A stretch of 64,000 nucleotides of DNA from RYN-230 sp963720645 (GCA_963720645.1 CAVRFX010000026.1:1-64000); one strand, 5' to 3'; counted from the stretch's first letter, positions 10,016 through 18,368 are shown. Numbers and translations: made by a program. Notes: generated from the letters alone by a model not told the origin.

Positions 10016-10073
10016 TGATTAGAGACTTATATATCGAATAGTGGAGATTATACCCGAAGACGAGGAGAGTGAC

Positions 10074-10904
10074 ATGAGCTACGCGTTCACCCGGGACGTA
10101 ACGGTCGACGAAGGCCACTACGCCGAGGTCCGTGCCCAGGTCCGTGCCGCAACCGGCGATGTCACGCCGGACGGGCTCGTCGTTCACCTTGTCGTCCGCC
10201 GCGAGGGCGGACTGCGCTACATCGACGTCTGGGACAGCGAGGCGGACTGGCGGCGCTTTCATGACGAGCGGATCGGTCCCGCGGTCCGGAAGGTCATGGC
10301 CGCCCGCGGGATGACCCGCCCGGCCGACTCTCCGCCGTATGAGCCGATGGAGCTCATCGATGCCTGGGTGCCTGCCAGTGCGCCCCGGGAACCCGGCCGC
10401 GATGTCCCCAGGGCAGGCTCGGCTCCCCGGCTGGCGGGCATCCACCACCTGAAGGTGCACGTAACCGACGTGCGGCGATCCGCGCTGTGGTATCAACGGG
10501 TGCTCGGCTACCGGCCGGTAATGGAGTTCGCCGAAGCTGACCGGCTCGCCGGCTACGGGCTCGACCACCCCGGCGGCGGCACGTTCCTCACGCTCAGACT
10601 CGACCCGGAACACGCGGCGGATACCGCAGGCCGGGTCTACTTCGAGATGGGCGCGCCCGACAAGGCCGCCCTTGACGAGCTCGCCCGCCGCCTTGACAAC
10701 CTCGGCGAACCGCACGGACCGGTCGTTCGCACCCCGGCCGGGTGGGTGCTCCCCGACCTGTACGACCCCGACGGTCATGAGATGCGCTTCTACGTGACCG
10801 GCGAGGGCGCGCCGACGCCGGACCGGCCCGCACGGATGCACGACGCTGGCCCCCGTGCCTGGCTCGAGCAACTCGACCGCCTTGACCTGGCGCCATACGC
10901 GTGA
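10074..10904 (+). CDS. VOC (glyoxalase/bleomycin-resistance fold) protein with N-terminal ABM-like domain
   Basis: 276 codons from ATG 10074, chosen over an upstream GTG because GAGGAG precedes it by 8 bases. Residues 1-115 resemble a small dimeric alpha/beta-barrel domain (LVVHLVVRREGGLRYIDVWDSEADWRRFHDERIGPAV). Residues 130-260 form a VOC domain: IHHLKVHVTDVRRSALWYQRVLGY, then YFEMGA and LYDPDGHEMRFYV, with the metal-ligand positions H (start) and E (end of the last strand) present. The fusion suggests an enzyme or binding protein for a small, perhaps toxic, compound sensed by the adjacent TetR regulator. The reaction cannot be assigned. Confidence 0.8.
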   Translation: MSYAFTRDVTVDEGHYAEVRAQVRAATGDVTPDGLVVHLVVRREGGLRYIDVWDSEADWRRFHDERIGPAVRKVMAARGMTRPADSPPYEPMELIDAWVPASAPREPGRDVPRAGSAPRLAGIHHLKVHVTDVRRSALWYQRVLGYRPVMEFAEADRLAGYGLDHPGGGTFLTLRLDPEHAADTAGRVYFEMGAPDKAALDELARRLDNLGEPHGPVVRTPAGWVLPDLYDPDGHEMRFYVTGEGAPTPDRPARMHDAGPRAWLEQLDRLDLAPYA

Positions 10905-11922
10905 ACACGCTTCATACCGGCGCCTACAGCGCCCGGCCGCAAACCGCGGCGCCGATTCTGACCTCAGGGCCAAGCCACATGCCACCGCGAAGGACCGCTG
11001 CCGCTTGTCAAGACTGCCGCAGCGGTCCCCTTCAGCCGAGGAGAAAACCCCGATGCTATCCCAGACTCTACGGCCAGACGCCTGCCTACCCGAACCGGGA
11101 GACAGAGGGCACGCCGATCCCTCCGACAACGTGCTCCGTCCAGGAGCTTGACTGCGGCGGCAACCCCGTCGAAGCTGCGGCCCGGAAGCGAATTGCCCAG
11201 GCACGTGTCTGGCAGTGGTGCGCCGAGCTCAGGGGAGATCTCTGCGAACACAGAACTGCCACAGCCGCACTACAGCGCGCTTGCGACGAGCTGAGGCAGG
11301 CGAGAACCACCGCGCCTGCCAGCCAGCAGTGGCTCAAGGACGGCACCCGGCCAGAAGGCGAGAGGGAGAAGAAGTGAGCGGCCGGACCGAAGAAGCATAA
11401 CCTCGCGTCCAAAAACGCCCGTTTGTGAGACGGTGCCCGCAGAGGCCGCATGGCCGCCTGTTCTCGTCTCAAAACCGCTCACAACTTCCCGGAAACACTG
11501 GAAGTTGTGAGACTGTTTTGAGACAGTAGGGATATGACACCCGCTACCGCGCCCCCGTGGCATCACGGGCGGGCTTCGCTGCGCGACCCGGCCCGGCGGC
11601 GGTAGGGTCGGCTGTCGCATCAGCGCTCCCCGGGTGAAGCTGGCGGAACGGTGGGCCGGCGAAGCTCACCGGCCACGGCCGCAGTACCGCGCTGGTGTTG
11701 CTCTTCCGGCAAGGTCAGCCGCATGGAGACCGGACAGCATGACACGGCGGCCGGTCACCATGCATAAACCGGGAACCTTCGCGAGCTGCAAGTGCGCACT
11801 CGGGCCCTTTGGCCCTAGCCGGGAGGTCTCCTGGCACTGTAGTGGGCGGGTGTGCGGGGTAGCGTCCGGCATGAGGCATCCGCATTGAGCGGGTTGTGTC
11901 TCCTCCCCTTGGGGGTGGAGCA
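10905..11922. other. ~1-kb stretch without a supported gene
   Basis: Open frames at 10901-11377 and 11053-11151 have mixed codon use. The first ends in an Arg/Glu-rich helix-like segment (RKRIAQARVWQWCAELRGDLCEHR), the second has GAGGAG before its ATG but codes for only 32 residues. Neither matches a family I know. The stretch also contains the long inverted repeat at 11466-11524 and leads into the ABC transporter gene. Confidence 0.4.
11466..11524. repeat. long inverted repeat, recombination-site-like
   Basis: Left arm GTCTCAAAAC..CTCACAACTTCC (11466-11489) and right arm GGAAGTTGTGAG...GTTTTGAGAC (11500-11524) pair over 22 positions with a short 2/3-base internal mismatch and a 10-base loop. 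A further half copy, TTTGTGAGAC, lies at 11422-11431. The repeated TGAGAC half-sites look like resolvase or recombinase subsites rather than a terminator, as there is no T-run. Confidence 0.6.
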
Positions 11923-12876
11923 GTGAAAACAGTGCCTACCCTGCCGCGAGCAGGAAGCGTGATCCCCGGCCCGGACACCGCTGTCATCTCGGTCACCGGG
12001 CTACGGAAGCGATACGGGAACGTCGAGGCGGTCCGGGGCATCGACCTCGCCGTGCAGCACGGCGAGGTATTCGCGTTCTTGGGTCCGAACGGCGCGGGCA
12101 AGACCACGACCGTCGAGATGCTGGAGGGGTACCGCCGGCGGGACGCGGGCGACATCCGCGTGCTGGGCGCGGATCCGGGCCATGCGACGCTGCCCTGGCG
12201 GGCCCGGATCGGGCTCGTGCTGCAGACCTCTCGTATGCCCCCCGAGCTGACCGTCCGGGAACTGGTGGAGCGATACGCGAGGTATTACCCGAGGCCGCGC
12301 GATGTCGGCGAGACCATCGACCATGTGGGGCTGGGCCACAAGGCGAAGGCCCGGGCCGGCTCGCTGTCGGGCGGGCAGCTGCGCAAGCTTGACGTTGCCT
12401 GCGCCATGGTCGGCGATCCGGATCTGCTGTTCCTGGACGAGCCGACCACCGGGTTCGACCCGGCCGCCCGGCGCCAGGCGTGGAGCCTGGTGGAGGACCT
12501 GAAGCCGCTGGGCAAGACGGTGTTCCTGACGACGCACTACATGGACGAGGCGGAAGCGCTCGCGGACCGCGTAGCGGTCATCGCGGCCGGCCGTATCGTG
12601 GCCGAGGGCACACCCCAGGCACTCGGCGGGCGGGAAGATGCCCCGGCGGAGATCCGGTTCCGCCGCCCGCCGGGCATGGACCCGGCCGCGCTGCTTGGCG
12701 CCGCCGCCCGCGCCGAGGACGGCTGGGTCTCATTCCGGACCCCGGAGCCCACCCAGACGCTGTGGGCCCTGGAGGAATGGTGCCACCCGCGCGGCGCGGA
12801 CCTGCCGGGCCTGGAGGTCCGGCGCCCGTCCCTGGAAGACATCTACATGGAGCTGGTCGGAGGTGAGCAGCAATGA
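11923..12876 (+). CDS. ABC transporter ATP-binding protein (drug/antibiotic exporter type)
   Basis: 317 codons from GTG 11923 (GGTGGAG just upstream; GTG 11896 is an alternative). Walker A GPNGAGKT (residues 54-61), Q-loop VLQTSRM, signature LSGGQLRK, Walker B LLFLDEPTTGFDP and H-switch TTHYMDEAE are all intact. The C-terminal ~80 residues form the accessory domain seen in DrrA-like subunits. It energises the permease encoded next, whose ATG overlaps this stop (ATGA). Together they should form an ABC-2 exporter; the substrate is not evident. Confidence 0.93.
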   Translation: MKTVPTLPRAGSVIPGPDTAVISVTGLRKRYGNVEAVRGIDLAVQHGEVFAFLGPNGAGKTTTVEMLEGYRRRDAGDIRVLGADPGHATLPWRARIGLVLQTSRMPPELTVRELVERYARYYPRPRDVGETIDHVGLGHKAKARAGSLSGGQLRKLDVACAMVGDPDLLFLDEPTTGFDPAARRQAWSLVEDLKPLGKTVFLTTHYMDEAEALADRVAVIAAGRIVAEGTPQALGGREDAPAEIRFRRPPGMDPAALLGAAARAEDGWVSFRTPEPTQTLWALEEWCHPRGADLPGLEVRRPSLEDIYMELVGGEQQ

Positions 12877-13658
12877 GCACGGCGACGATGGTGACGCACG
12901 AATTCGGCTACGTCAGGAAGGTGATGACGCGCAACCCGCAAGCGCTGTTCTTCACAATCGGCCTGCCCCTGCTGTACTTGTTCATCTTTGCCACGGTGTT
13001 CGGCAAGTATCACGAGCACCTGGCCGGGCAGCCGGGCACCCTCAAGGAGTCCACCGCCCTGGTGGCCTCGGTGATGGTCATCGGGGTGGTATCCGCGGCG
13101 TTCCAGTTCCTGGCCACCACCCTGGTCAACGACCGCGAGGCCGGCATCCTGAAGCGGTTGCGCAGCGCGCCAGTGCCCACCGGGACCTTCCTGTCCGGCT
13201 ACCTGATCAATTCGATCCTGACATCGGCGCTGCTGGCCGTGCTGGTGGCCGCGCTCGGGCGGGTCGTCTACAAGGTGCCGCTGCCCAGCGCTCATCTCCT
13301 GGCCGCCGTGCTGACGGTGCTGGTCGGGGCGTTCGCGTGCTGCGCGCTGGCATTCGCCCTGACGGTCATGGTCCGCAAGGCCACCACCGCCGCCGCGCTT
13401 GTCCCAGCCGTCACCCTGGTCTTGTTCTTCCTGTCAGGGAACTTCTTCAGCCTGGACAGCGCACCCGCAGGGCTAAGAGCGGTGGCGAATGTCTTCCCGG
13501 TCCGGCATTTCTACCAGGCGATGCTCACCGCGTTCAACCCGAACGTCACGGGCAGCGGGCTCGCCCTCGAGCACCTCGGCATCCTGGCCCTGTGGGGGGT
13601 CGCCGGGCTGGCCCTCGCGGCCTGGAAATTCAGGTGGACCCCAGCGGGCGACGAGTGA
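12873..13658 (+). CDS. ABC-2 type transporter permease
   Basis: 261 codons with six hydrophobic segments in the ABC-2 pattern: ALFFTIGLPLLYLFIFATVF, a second around ALVASVMVIGVVSAAFQFLATT, VNDREAGILKRLRSAPVPTGTFLSGYL (the conserved cytoplasmic coupling stretch), then SALLAVLVAAL, GAFACCALAFALTVMV and a final LGILALWGVAGLALAAWKF. It overlaps the ATPase gene by four bases, so translation is coupled. Inner-membrane channel of a DrrAB-like exporter. Confidence 0.92.
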   Translation: MSTATMVTHEFGYVRKVMTRNPQALFFTIGLPLLYLFIFATVFGKYHEHLAGQPGTLKESTALVASVMVIGVVSAAFQFLATTLVNDREAGILKRLRSAPVPTGTFLSGYLINSILTSALLAVLVAALGRVVYKVPLPSAHLLAAVLTVLVGAFACCALAFALTVMVRKATTAAALVPAVTLVLFFLSGNFFSLDSAPAGLRAVANVFPVRHFYQAMLTAFNPNVTGSGLALEHLGILALWGVAGLALAAWKFRWTPAGDE

Positions 13659-13690
13659 GCAAGCGCTTATCCGGCCGTCCCGACGCAGGT

Positions 13691-13732
13691 CAGAAGGCTG
13701 ATCCGATCGTTCGGGTCAGCCTTCTGTGTTCT
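13691..13732 (+). terminator. rho-independent terminator-like hairpin after the ABC operon
   Basis: Stem CAGAAGGCTGA / TCAGCCTTCTG (11 bp) with a 14-base loop, followed by TGTTCT, 32 bp after the permease stop. Confidence 0.75.
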
Positions 13733-13781
13733 AGGGACCAACATCGGGAGGGCGCGGAGGGTTGCGGGGCATCCTGCCGAG

Positions 13782-13800
13782 CCTTGACCTTAGGTCAAGG
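13782..13800. promoter_or_regulatory. 19-bp palindrome, MerR-type operator candidate
   Basis: CCTTGACCT T AGGTCAAGG: nine-base arms around one base, containing TTGACC as in the -35 element of MerR-controlled promoters. Downstream is only a short reading frame from ATG 13832 (RBS GGGAG) that runs into the 3' end of the methyltransferase gene, so the target gene seems lost or truncated. No MerR gene is adjacent. Confidence 0.6.
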
Positions 13801-13883
13801 GACGAAGCCTCGCTCCGGTGGGAGTGACTCGATGCCTGTCGGGGATGGAGATCGATTGAGCGGCGGCGGCGTTCGTCAGGCAC

Positions 13884-14921
13884 TCAACCAGAGATCGCCT
13901 CGACAACACTGACTGGCGCTGCTGTGGGAACGACTCTTCCAAGAGTGAATCCAGCTTCCCCGAGCAGCATTCGGTATTCTCCTTCGGTCCGTTCCCGGCC
14001 TCCCTCAGATAGGACGAGCATGTTCATGTCCAGGAACTTTGCGTGATGGTATTCATTGCCGAGTGGCATCACGGCCTCGATGATGATCAAGCGTCCGCCG
14101 GGGATGATGGCGCCTCGGACATTGTGCAGGATTTGCGCTGCGCGCACGTCATCCCAGTCGTGCAGGACGAGCTTGAGCACATAAGTATCGGCCCCGGCGG
14201 GGACGGTGTCGAAGAAGTCACCAGACACAACGTTGCATCGTGACGCGACCGGCGCTAGAACAGGGCCCGAATGGGCTACCACGTCTGGCCGGTCGAAGAG
14301 CACCCCTCGGGCGGTAGGATTCGCCGCCAGCAGCGCTGCCAGCAGCGCACCCTGTCCGCCGCCGACATCGACAATGGCATCCGCCGACGAGAAGTCGTAG
14401 GCGGCCAAGACGGCCGGAATCTGCAGCCGAGACTGCGCGCTCATCATCGCCTGAAAAGCCGCCATCTCGTCCGCATGCTCAGACAGATACTCGAAGAATC
14501 CCATGCCATGCGCGTGCCGGAAGCCGGCATGACCATCGAGAACCGCATCGCCGAGAGCTCCCCACGCCGACCAAACAGCAGGACTGCCCAAGACAATCGC
14601 AGAGTCCGCGGCGGAACGCGGGCCCGAGCACAGCGAACGGCCAAGCGACGTCAACGCGAACTGGTCACCGTCAGCCGTGACCACGTCCAGGCCACTCAAA
14701 GCTCGCAACAATCGGTGCAACGCCTCTGGCTGGACGCCGGTAGTCTCGGCCAACTCCTCAGCCGTCCTACCGGTGCTCGCGAGCAGGTCAGGGATCCCGA
14801 GTCGGCACGCAACAGAAATAGCCTGCACCAGCAGACCCCGTGTGATCAACTGGTGCATCTGCCGTGCGGCAGCCACCTCCTCGCCATCGGCCGGCGAGGC
14901 ACCTGTCCCGGGAGCCGACAC
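13884..14921 (-). CDS. SAM-dependent O-methyltransferase (plant caffeate/acetylserotonin OMT type, family 2)
   Basis: 345 codons from GTG 14921, with GGAGG nine bases upstream. The N-terminal dimerisation/winged-helix part (residues ~20-110: QAISVACRLGIPDLLASTGRTAEELAETTGVQPEALHRLLRAL) is followed by the SAM-binding motif VDVGGGQGALL (about 172-182), the DRPDVV acidic strand and the catalytic HDWDD region (LVLHDWDDVRAAQIL). Members methylate hydroxyls of aromatic or polyketide metabolites. The ABC exporter just upstream on the other strand would fit a small secondary-metabolite locus, but no biosynthetic core gene is visible. Confidence 0.92.
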   Translation of the reverse strand: MSAPGTGASPADGEEVAAARQMHQLITRGLLVQAISVACRLGIPDLLASTGRTAEELAETTGVQPEALHRLLRALSGLDVVTADGDQFALTSLGRSLCSGPRSAADSAIVLGSPAVWSAWGALGDAVLDGHAGFRHAHGMGFFEYLSEHADEMAAFQAMMSAQSRLQIPAVLAAYDFSSADAIVDVGGGQGALLAALLAANPTARGVLFDRPDVVAHSGPVLAPVASRCNVVSGDFFDTVPAGADTYVLKLVLHDWDDVRAAQILHNVRGAIIPGGRLIIIEAVMPLGNEYHHAKFLDMNMLVLSEGGRERTEGEYRMLLGEAGFTLGRVVPTAAPVSVVEAISG

Positions 14922-15081
14922 GTTCGCTCACCTCCTCGTACGAGATGCACATCTCAGTCAGCCGGCTGGGGACCACATGGGGACCACACGCCCCGCATCC
15001 GGCGGGACAACCCGCACCCGGCCACACCGGCCACTCGCCCAGCCATACGAGCCGACCAGGACCACCGTCAAACACGACGTC

Positions 15082-15126
15082 CTGGGGGTCAAGGGGTCGC
15101 CGGTTCAAATCCTGCCGTCCCGACCA
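15082..15126 (+). other. tRNA-Pro(GGG) 3' fragment, attachment-site core
   Basis: CTGGGGGTCAAGGGGTCGCC, then GGTTCAAATCC and GTCCCGACCA, reads as the anticodon loop, 3' anticodon arm, T-loop and CCA end of a tRNA-Pro gene. The 5' half (D-arm) is absent: the bases upstream do not form it. The T-stem has one mismatch. A tRNA 3' end beside an integrase gene is the usual att core of an integrative element. Confidence 0.75.
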
Positions 15127-15142
15127 GTAGTTATCAGGTCAG

Positions 15143-15178
15143 AAGGGGTTTCGGATCTTCATCCGGGACCCCTTTTTG
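15143..15178 (+). terminator. rho-independent terminator downstream of the tRNA fragment
   Basis: Stem AAGGGGTTTCGGAT / ATCCGGGACCCCTT (14 bp with two G-T pairs) closed by a CTTC loop and followed by TTTTTG. Well placed as the original tRNA-Pro terminator; it also reads as a terminator for the convergent integrase remnant. Confidence 0.8.
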
Positions 15179-15260
15179 ATCTTCGGGAGCCGGGCGGGGA
15201 GCCACCCCGGTTGGTGTTTTCTGGTGTCGTTGCGTGACGGGCTAAGCCGTTCTCGACGGG

Positions 15261-15735
15261 CTAGGCCGTTCTGGCCCGCTCCTTGCTGAGGATCTTGTTC
15301 ATGGCCGTGGTGCCGGTGGTGAGCGGGCCGTATCCCGTGCCGGTAGGCGGACCCGGTGACCGTCGTGCCGCTATGGCCGACCAGGTCACTGATGTCCTGG
15401 GTGCGGACGCCGTGGGCGCTGAGGATGGACATGAACGAGTGCCGCAGCTCTCTCGGTGCCCATGTCTCCCCCAGCCCGGCGGCCGTGGTGATGACGGCGA
15501 ACTCGCGGCGGACCTGCCAGTGGTCCAGCGCGGTCCCGTCCTCGCGGCAGAACACGAGGTCGTGGTCCTGCCAGTGTTCGCCGACCTGAAGCCGTTCGGT
15601 GGCTTGCCGCTTGCGGCGCTCCTTGAGCGCCTCTACTGCCTTGGTGGGGAGCTTGAGGACGCGACGGGACCTGCGGGTCTTGGTGTCGCCTTGGCCCGCA
15701 CCGACCGGTAGACGGCCACCGTGCCCTGCTCGAGA
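15261..15735 (-). pseudogene. tyrosine recombinase (phage/ICE integrase), C-terminal remnant
   Basis: Reads GDTKTRRSRRVLKLPTKAVEALKERR, DHDLVFCREDGTALDHWQVRREFAVI, TWAPRELRHSFMSILSAHGV and DISDLVGHSGTTVT, then after a frameshift near 15345 LTTGTTAMNKILSKERARTA and a stop at 15261. The R-H-x-x-R core is visible as RELRHSF with GHSG before the expected Tyr. The N-terminal SAM-like DNA-binding domain and the first catalytic Arg are missing, replaced by IS-derived sequence. It ends about 135 bp from the tRNA-Pro fragment and so belonged to an element integrated there. Confidence 0.8.
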
Positions 15736-15990
15736 TACACTGCGGCCGCACCATGACGTCCGGCAGGCCGTGCGCGGCCATGAACACCTCGATGACCGGC
15801 AGCATCGACTTGGTCTCCGCCATATTGCCCTCAGACGCGGACACCATCAGCGGGCCCCGGGGCGTCAGTGAGACCGCTTGCCCTGGCTCGCGGTCTGGAC
15901 CGTCCGGTCGCTCAGGGCTATGTTTAGGCCGCGGTTGACGAGCCAGCCAGTGCGCACCCAGGCTGCGTTCCCACCGCAGCGTGAGAAATG
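15736..15990 (-). pseudogene. DDE transposase fragment (IS1634/IS1380-like)
   Basis: The minus strand encodes GPLMVSASEGNMAETKSMLPVIEVFMAAHGLPDVMV, a segment typical of large DDE transposases in which this helix precedes the V-V-A-D-A-G-M motif. The frame then passes straight into integrase sequence without that motif, so the element is cut at about 15740. The family assignment is from memory of the motif. Confidence 0.5.
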
Positions 15991-16126
15991 TGTCGCCAGC
16001 CACTTCGCCGCATAAGGAACACGAAAAACGCTCAAATTGCTTTCCTTACGGCCCGAACCGGGCGAGAATCGGTAACGTTCCGGAGCTGGAACCTCTGAAA
16101 CCGGGAAAATAAAATGGAGGATATTC

Positions 16127-16573
16127 ATGAGCAGCCCCTACCAGCCGTACCCGCAGGACCCGTCAGGCGGTTACGGGCAGCCGCCGCAGGGCGGCTGGGA
16201 CCCCAGCCAGCGGAGCTATCTGCAGGGCGGGCCCGTCGGCTTCGGGGAGGCGATCTCCGAGGGTTTCAAGAACATCGTCACCTTCAGCGGCCGCGCCTCA
16301 CGATCCGCGTTCTGGTGGTTCTTCCTCGGCGCCATCATCATCGATGTGATAGGCGCCATCATCGGGAACGCGGCCCATGCCGTCGCGATCCAGTACATCG
16401 TCTCTGTGATCGTCGCCATCGTGACTATCAGCCTGTCGGTCCGGCGGCTGCACGACTCCGGCAAGAGCGGGTTCTGGTGGCTCATCGGCTTCATCCCTAT
16501 CATTGGCACCATCACGCTGATCGTGTTCTACTGCCTTCCCGGGACGCCTGGGCCGAACAAGTACGACGCATAG
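16127..16573 (+). CDS. DUF805 family membrane protein
   Basis: 148 codons from ATG 16127, with GGAGG 6 bases upstream. A Gly/Pro/Gln-rich N-terminal tail (1-45) is followed by the DUF805 core: FSGRASRSAFWWFFLGAIII, a second helix, ISLSVRRLHDSGKSGFWWLIGFIPIIGTITLIVFYCLPGTPGPNKY. The RxxRxxFW start, RRLHDxGxSGWW and the GxxGxNxYG-like end are diagnostic. Small inner-membrane proteins of unknown function. It is intact just outside the scarred region. Confidence 0.93.
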   Translation: MSSPYQPYPQDPSGGYGQPPQGGWDPSQRSYLQGGPVGFGEAISEGFKNIVTFSGRASRSAFWWFFLGAIIIDVIGAIIGNAAHAVAIQYIVSVIVAIVTISLSVRRLHDSGKSGFWWLIGFIPIIGTITLIVFYCLPGTPGPNKYDA

Positions 16574-16597
16574 CAGGACAGTGAGCACGCCCGCTCG

Positions 16598-16810
16598 GTG
16601 GCGGTCGCGACGATCCGGCCGCCGATCTCCAGGTGCATGATGCCGTCGCCGATCCTGATCGGCATAGGGAACCCTGTTCCGGACGTCAACGTGCTCGAAT
16701 TTAAGCGCGAGAAACTACGTGACTGCTTCGATGACCTCTACCGACTGCTCAACCGTGAGGCAGTAATCAGGGCCCGCAAGGACAAGCTGGCCAGGCTAGG
16801 CCCGATGTGA
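16598..16810 (+). CDS. short hypothetical open frame
   Basis: 70 codons. The last 45 residues (VNVLEFKREKLRDCFDDLYRLLNREAVIRARKDKLARL) are charged and helical and look more protein-like than the N-terminus. No clear ribosome site and no family recognised. It may be a remnant; on the opposite strand, MPIRIGDGIMHLEIGGRIVATATERACSLS overlaps its first part and is equally protein-like. Confidence 0.2.
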   Translation: MAVATIRPPISRCMMPSPILIGIGNPVPDVNVLEFKREKLRDCFDDLYRLLNREAVIRARKDKLARLGPM

Positions 16811-16832
16811 CATGCGGCCTGACGCATCGCCG

Positions 16833-16873
16833 CTTCATCCTGCCGTTGCCTGGCCCCACTTGATCCTTGACGG
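16833..16873 (+). repeat. 41-bp direct repeat, copy 1
   Basis: CTTCATCCTGCCGTTGCCTG... ending TTGATCCTTGACGG; 38 of 41 positions match copy 2 at 18328-18368. The two copies enclose the two VOC genes. Confidence 0.8.
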
Positions 16874-16966
16874 GGGCGGCTTCGGTTGATCCTTGACACG
16901 CCCTAGCACCACCTGAGGTTGGCTGATGGTGGCTTGCTGGCCGAAGTTCCCTGCCGGTGACAGAGC

Positions 16967-17446
16967 TCAGCCAGGGAGGTCCTCAGGGCGCTTTGCGGCG
17001 AGATGGCCATGCAGCAGTCCGGTGGACTGGCCGACCTCGATGAGATATCCGTCTGGGTCCCGCATATAGCAGCGGATCTCCGCTCCCCGGTCGATTGGCG
17101 GCGTCACGAACTCTGCCCCCTTCGCCTTCCACTCCTCGTAGCAGGCCTGGATGTCAGCGACCCGCAAGTTCAGGAAGATCGAGGTGGTGTCGCCGGGCTG
17201 GTAGTCGACCACCGAGATGCCCGGCTTGTCGGGGGTCGGCGGCCCGCCGGGATTCATGATGATCCACGAGTTGGACAGCCTGACCGTGCACGGGTTCTCC
17301 TCCAGGATGACGGTGCCGCCCAGGATGCGCGAGTAGAAGTCCCGCGATCGCGCGACCTTGCGGACGGTGATGAACAACGCCACCAGAATGCCCTCGGCGG
17401 GCGCGGGGAAGCTGGCGAAGTCGTTTCGGGGCTGAGATTCTGTCAT
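16967..17446 (-). CDS. VOC family protein (glyoxalase-like)
   Basis: 159 codons. VALFITVRKVARSRDFYSRILGGTVILEE at the start and EIRCYMRDPDGYLIEVGQS at the end are the paired beta-alpha-beta-beta-beta modules of the VOC fold, with RDPDGYLIEV supplying the C-terminal Glu ligand. The usual first His is Phe/Ile-like here (ALFITV), so metal binding is uncertain. Upstream on its own strand is a ribosome site (GGGAGGAGCAACCG before ATG 17446). Function unassigned; a second, only distantly similar VOC gene lies 416 bp away, divergent. Confidence 0.85.
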   Translation of the reverse strand: MTESQPRNDFASFPAPAEGILVALFITVRKVARSRDFYSRILGGTVILEENPCTVRLSNSWIIMNPGGPPTPDKPGISVVDYQPGDTTSIFLNLRVADIQACYEEWKAKGAEFVTPPIDRGAEIRCYMRDPDGYLIEVGQSTGLLHGHLAAKRPEDLPG

Positions 17447-17861
17447 CGGTTGCTCCTCCCGGCGGCATGGGCGGACAACGGCAGGGTTCCCGGGCAGGTG
17501 CCAGTTAATGCCGGGCTGCGGCGGGGGTCAACGTGCAGCACCCGCAGCGCGCCAGCGCGAGGACGAACGACGTGAGGCCCGCGAGGCCCTGGCGTCGTCT
17601 CAGCTGGCCCGGGAACCCGGTCATGGGCTCGTTGCCGGATGCCTGATCCGATACCCCCGTTGCCCCTGTGCCGCAATGCCACTTCATGGGTCGGCGCTGG
17701 CCAGCGAGCTCGCTGGCCTCCGCCACGCAGGCGCAGCTCGACGACGCGGCGCGGTATGCGCCTCTGGTCTAGTCAGGCCCGAGGCTCGGACGCGGCGGCT
17801 GTGGCCGCGCGCTATTACCAGGCGCTGACTCAGGCATACCCTCCCTGGAGGGGGTGATCCT
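17447..17861. other. intergenic region between divergent VOC genes
   Basis: No gene supported. It must hold the two promoters; no clear palindrome stands out. Confidence 0.45.
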
Positions 17862-18251
17862 ATGCTTCAGCAGTCGGCGAGCACGCACGCAATGATCGCG
17901 GTGAAAGATCTCGACCGCGCGAAGGAGTTCTACTCGGGCACGCTCGGCCTGGTGCCCTACGAGGAGCGCGCGGGATCGGCGATCCGGTACGAGACGCGCG
18001 CCGGGACGTGGTTCATGATCTACCAGTCTGGGTCCGCGGGCACTGCCCAGAGCACCTGCATGAAATTCGAAGTAGACGACGTTCACTCCACGGTCAGGGA
18101 GTTGCGACAGCGTGGCGTGGTGTTCGAGGAATACGACTTGCCGGACGTAAAGACGGTCGAGGGGGTCGCTCAGCACGCCAGTGGCGCTCAAGGCGCATGG
18201 TTCAAGGATCCGGACGGAAACATTCTGCAGATCGGCCAGTACCGCTCGTGA
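17862..18251 (+). CDS. VOC family protein (glyoxalase-like)
   Basis: 129 codons from ATG 17862 after GGAGGGGGTGATCCT. AMIAVKDLDRAKEFYSGTLGLVPYEER, MKFEVDDVHSTVRELRQRGVVFEEYDLP and AWFKDPDGNILQIGQY give the complete single VOC domain. The first metal position is A/M rather than His, so it may be a binding or resistance protein rather than a metal enzyme. No operon partner. Confidence 0.88.
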   Translation: MLQQSASTHAMIAVKDLDRAKEFYSGTLGLVPYEERAGSAIRYETRAGTWFMIYQSGSAGTAQSTCMKFEVDDVHSTVRELRQRGVVFEEYDLPDVKTVEGVAQHASGAQGAWFKDPDGNILQIGQYRS

Positions 18252-18327
18252 ACCGCATTCTCAAGCCGGTCGCACAACGAGTCAGGACGTCCCTGCATCC
18301 AGAACTGACGGACTCTAAGACTGACGG

Positions 18328-18368
18328 CTTCATCCTGCCGTTGCCTAGCTCCACTTGATCTTTGACGG
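18328..18368 (+). repeat. 41-bp direct repeat, copy 2
   Basis: Matches 16833-16873 with three substitutions. It lies between the 3' ends of the convergent VOC and Uma2 genes. Confidence 0.8.

Noticed and set aside
10901..11377. 158-codon hypothetical gene after the VOC gene
   Set aside because: Mixed codon use, no ribosome site, only the last third looks protein-like, and no family match.
11923..14921. Antibiotic biosynthesis cluster (ABC exporter plus O-methyltransferase)
   Set aside because: No core biosynthetic enzyme (PKS, NRPS, terpene or RiPP gene) nearby; two genes are not enough.
14922..15126. Complete tRNA-Pro gene
   Set aside because: Only the anticodon-loop-to-CCA half is present; no D-arm or 5' acceptor strand can be found upstream.
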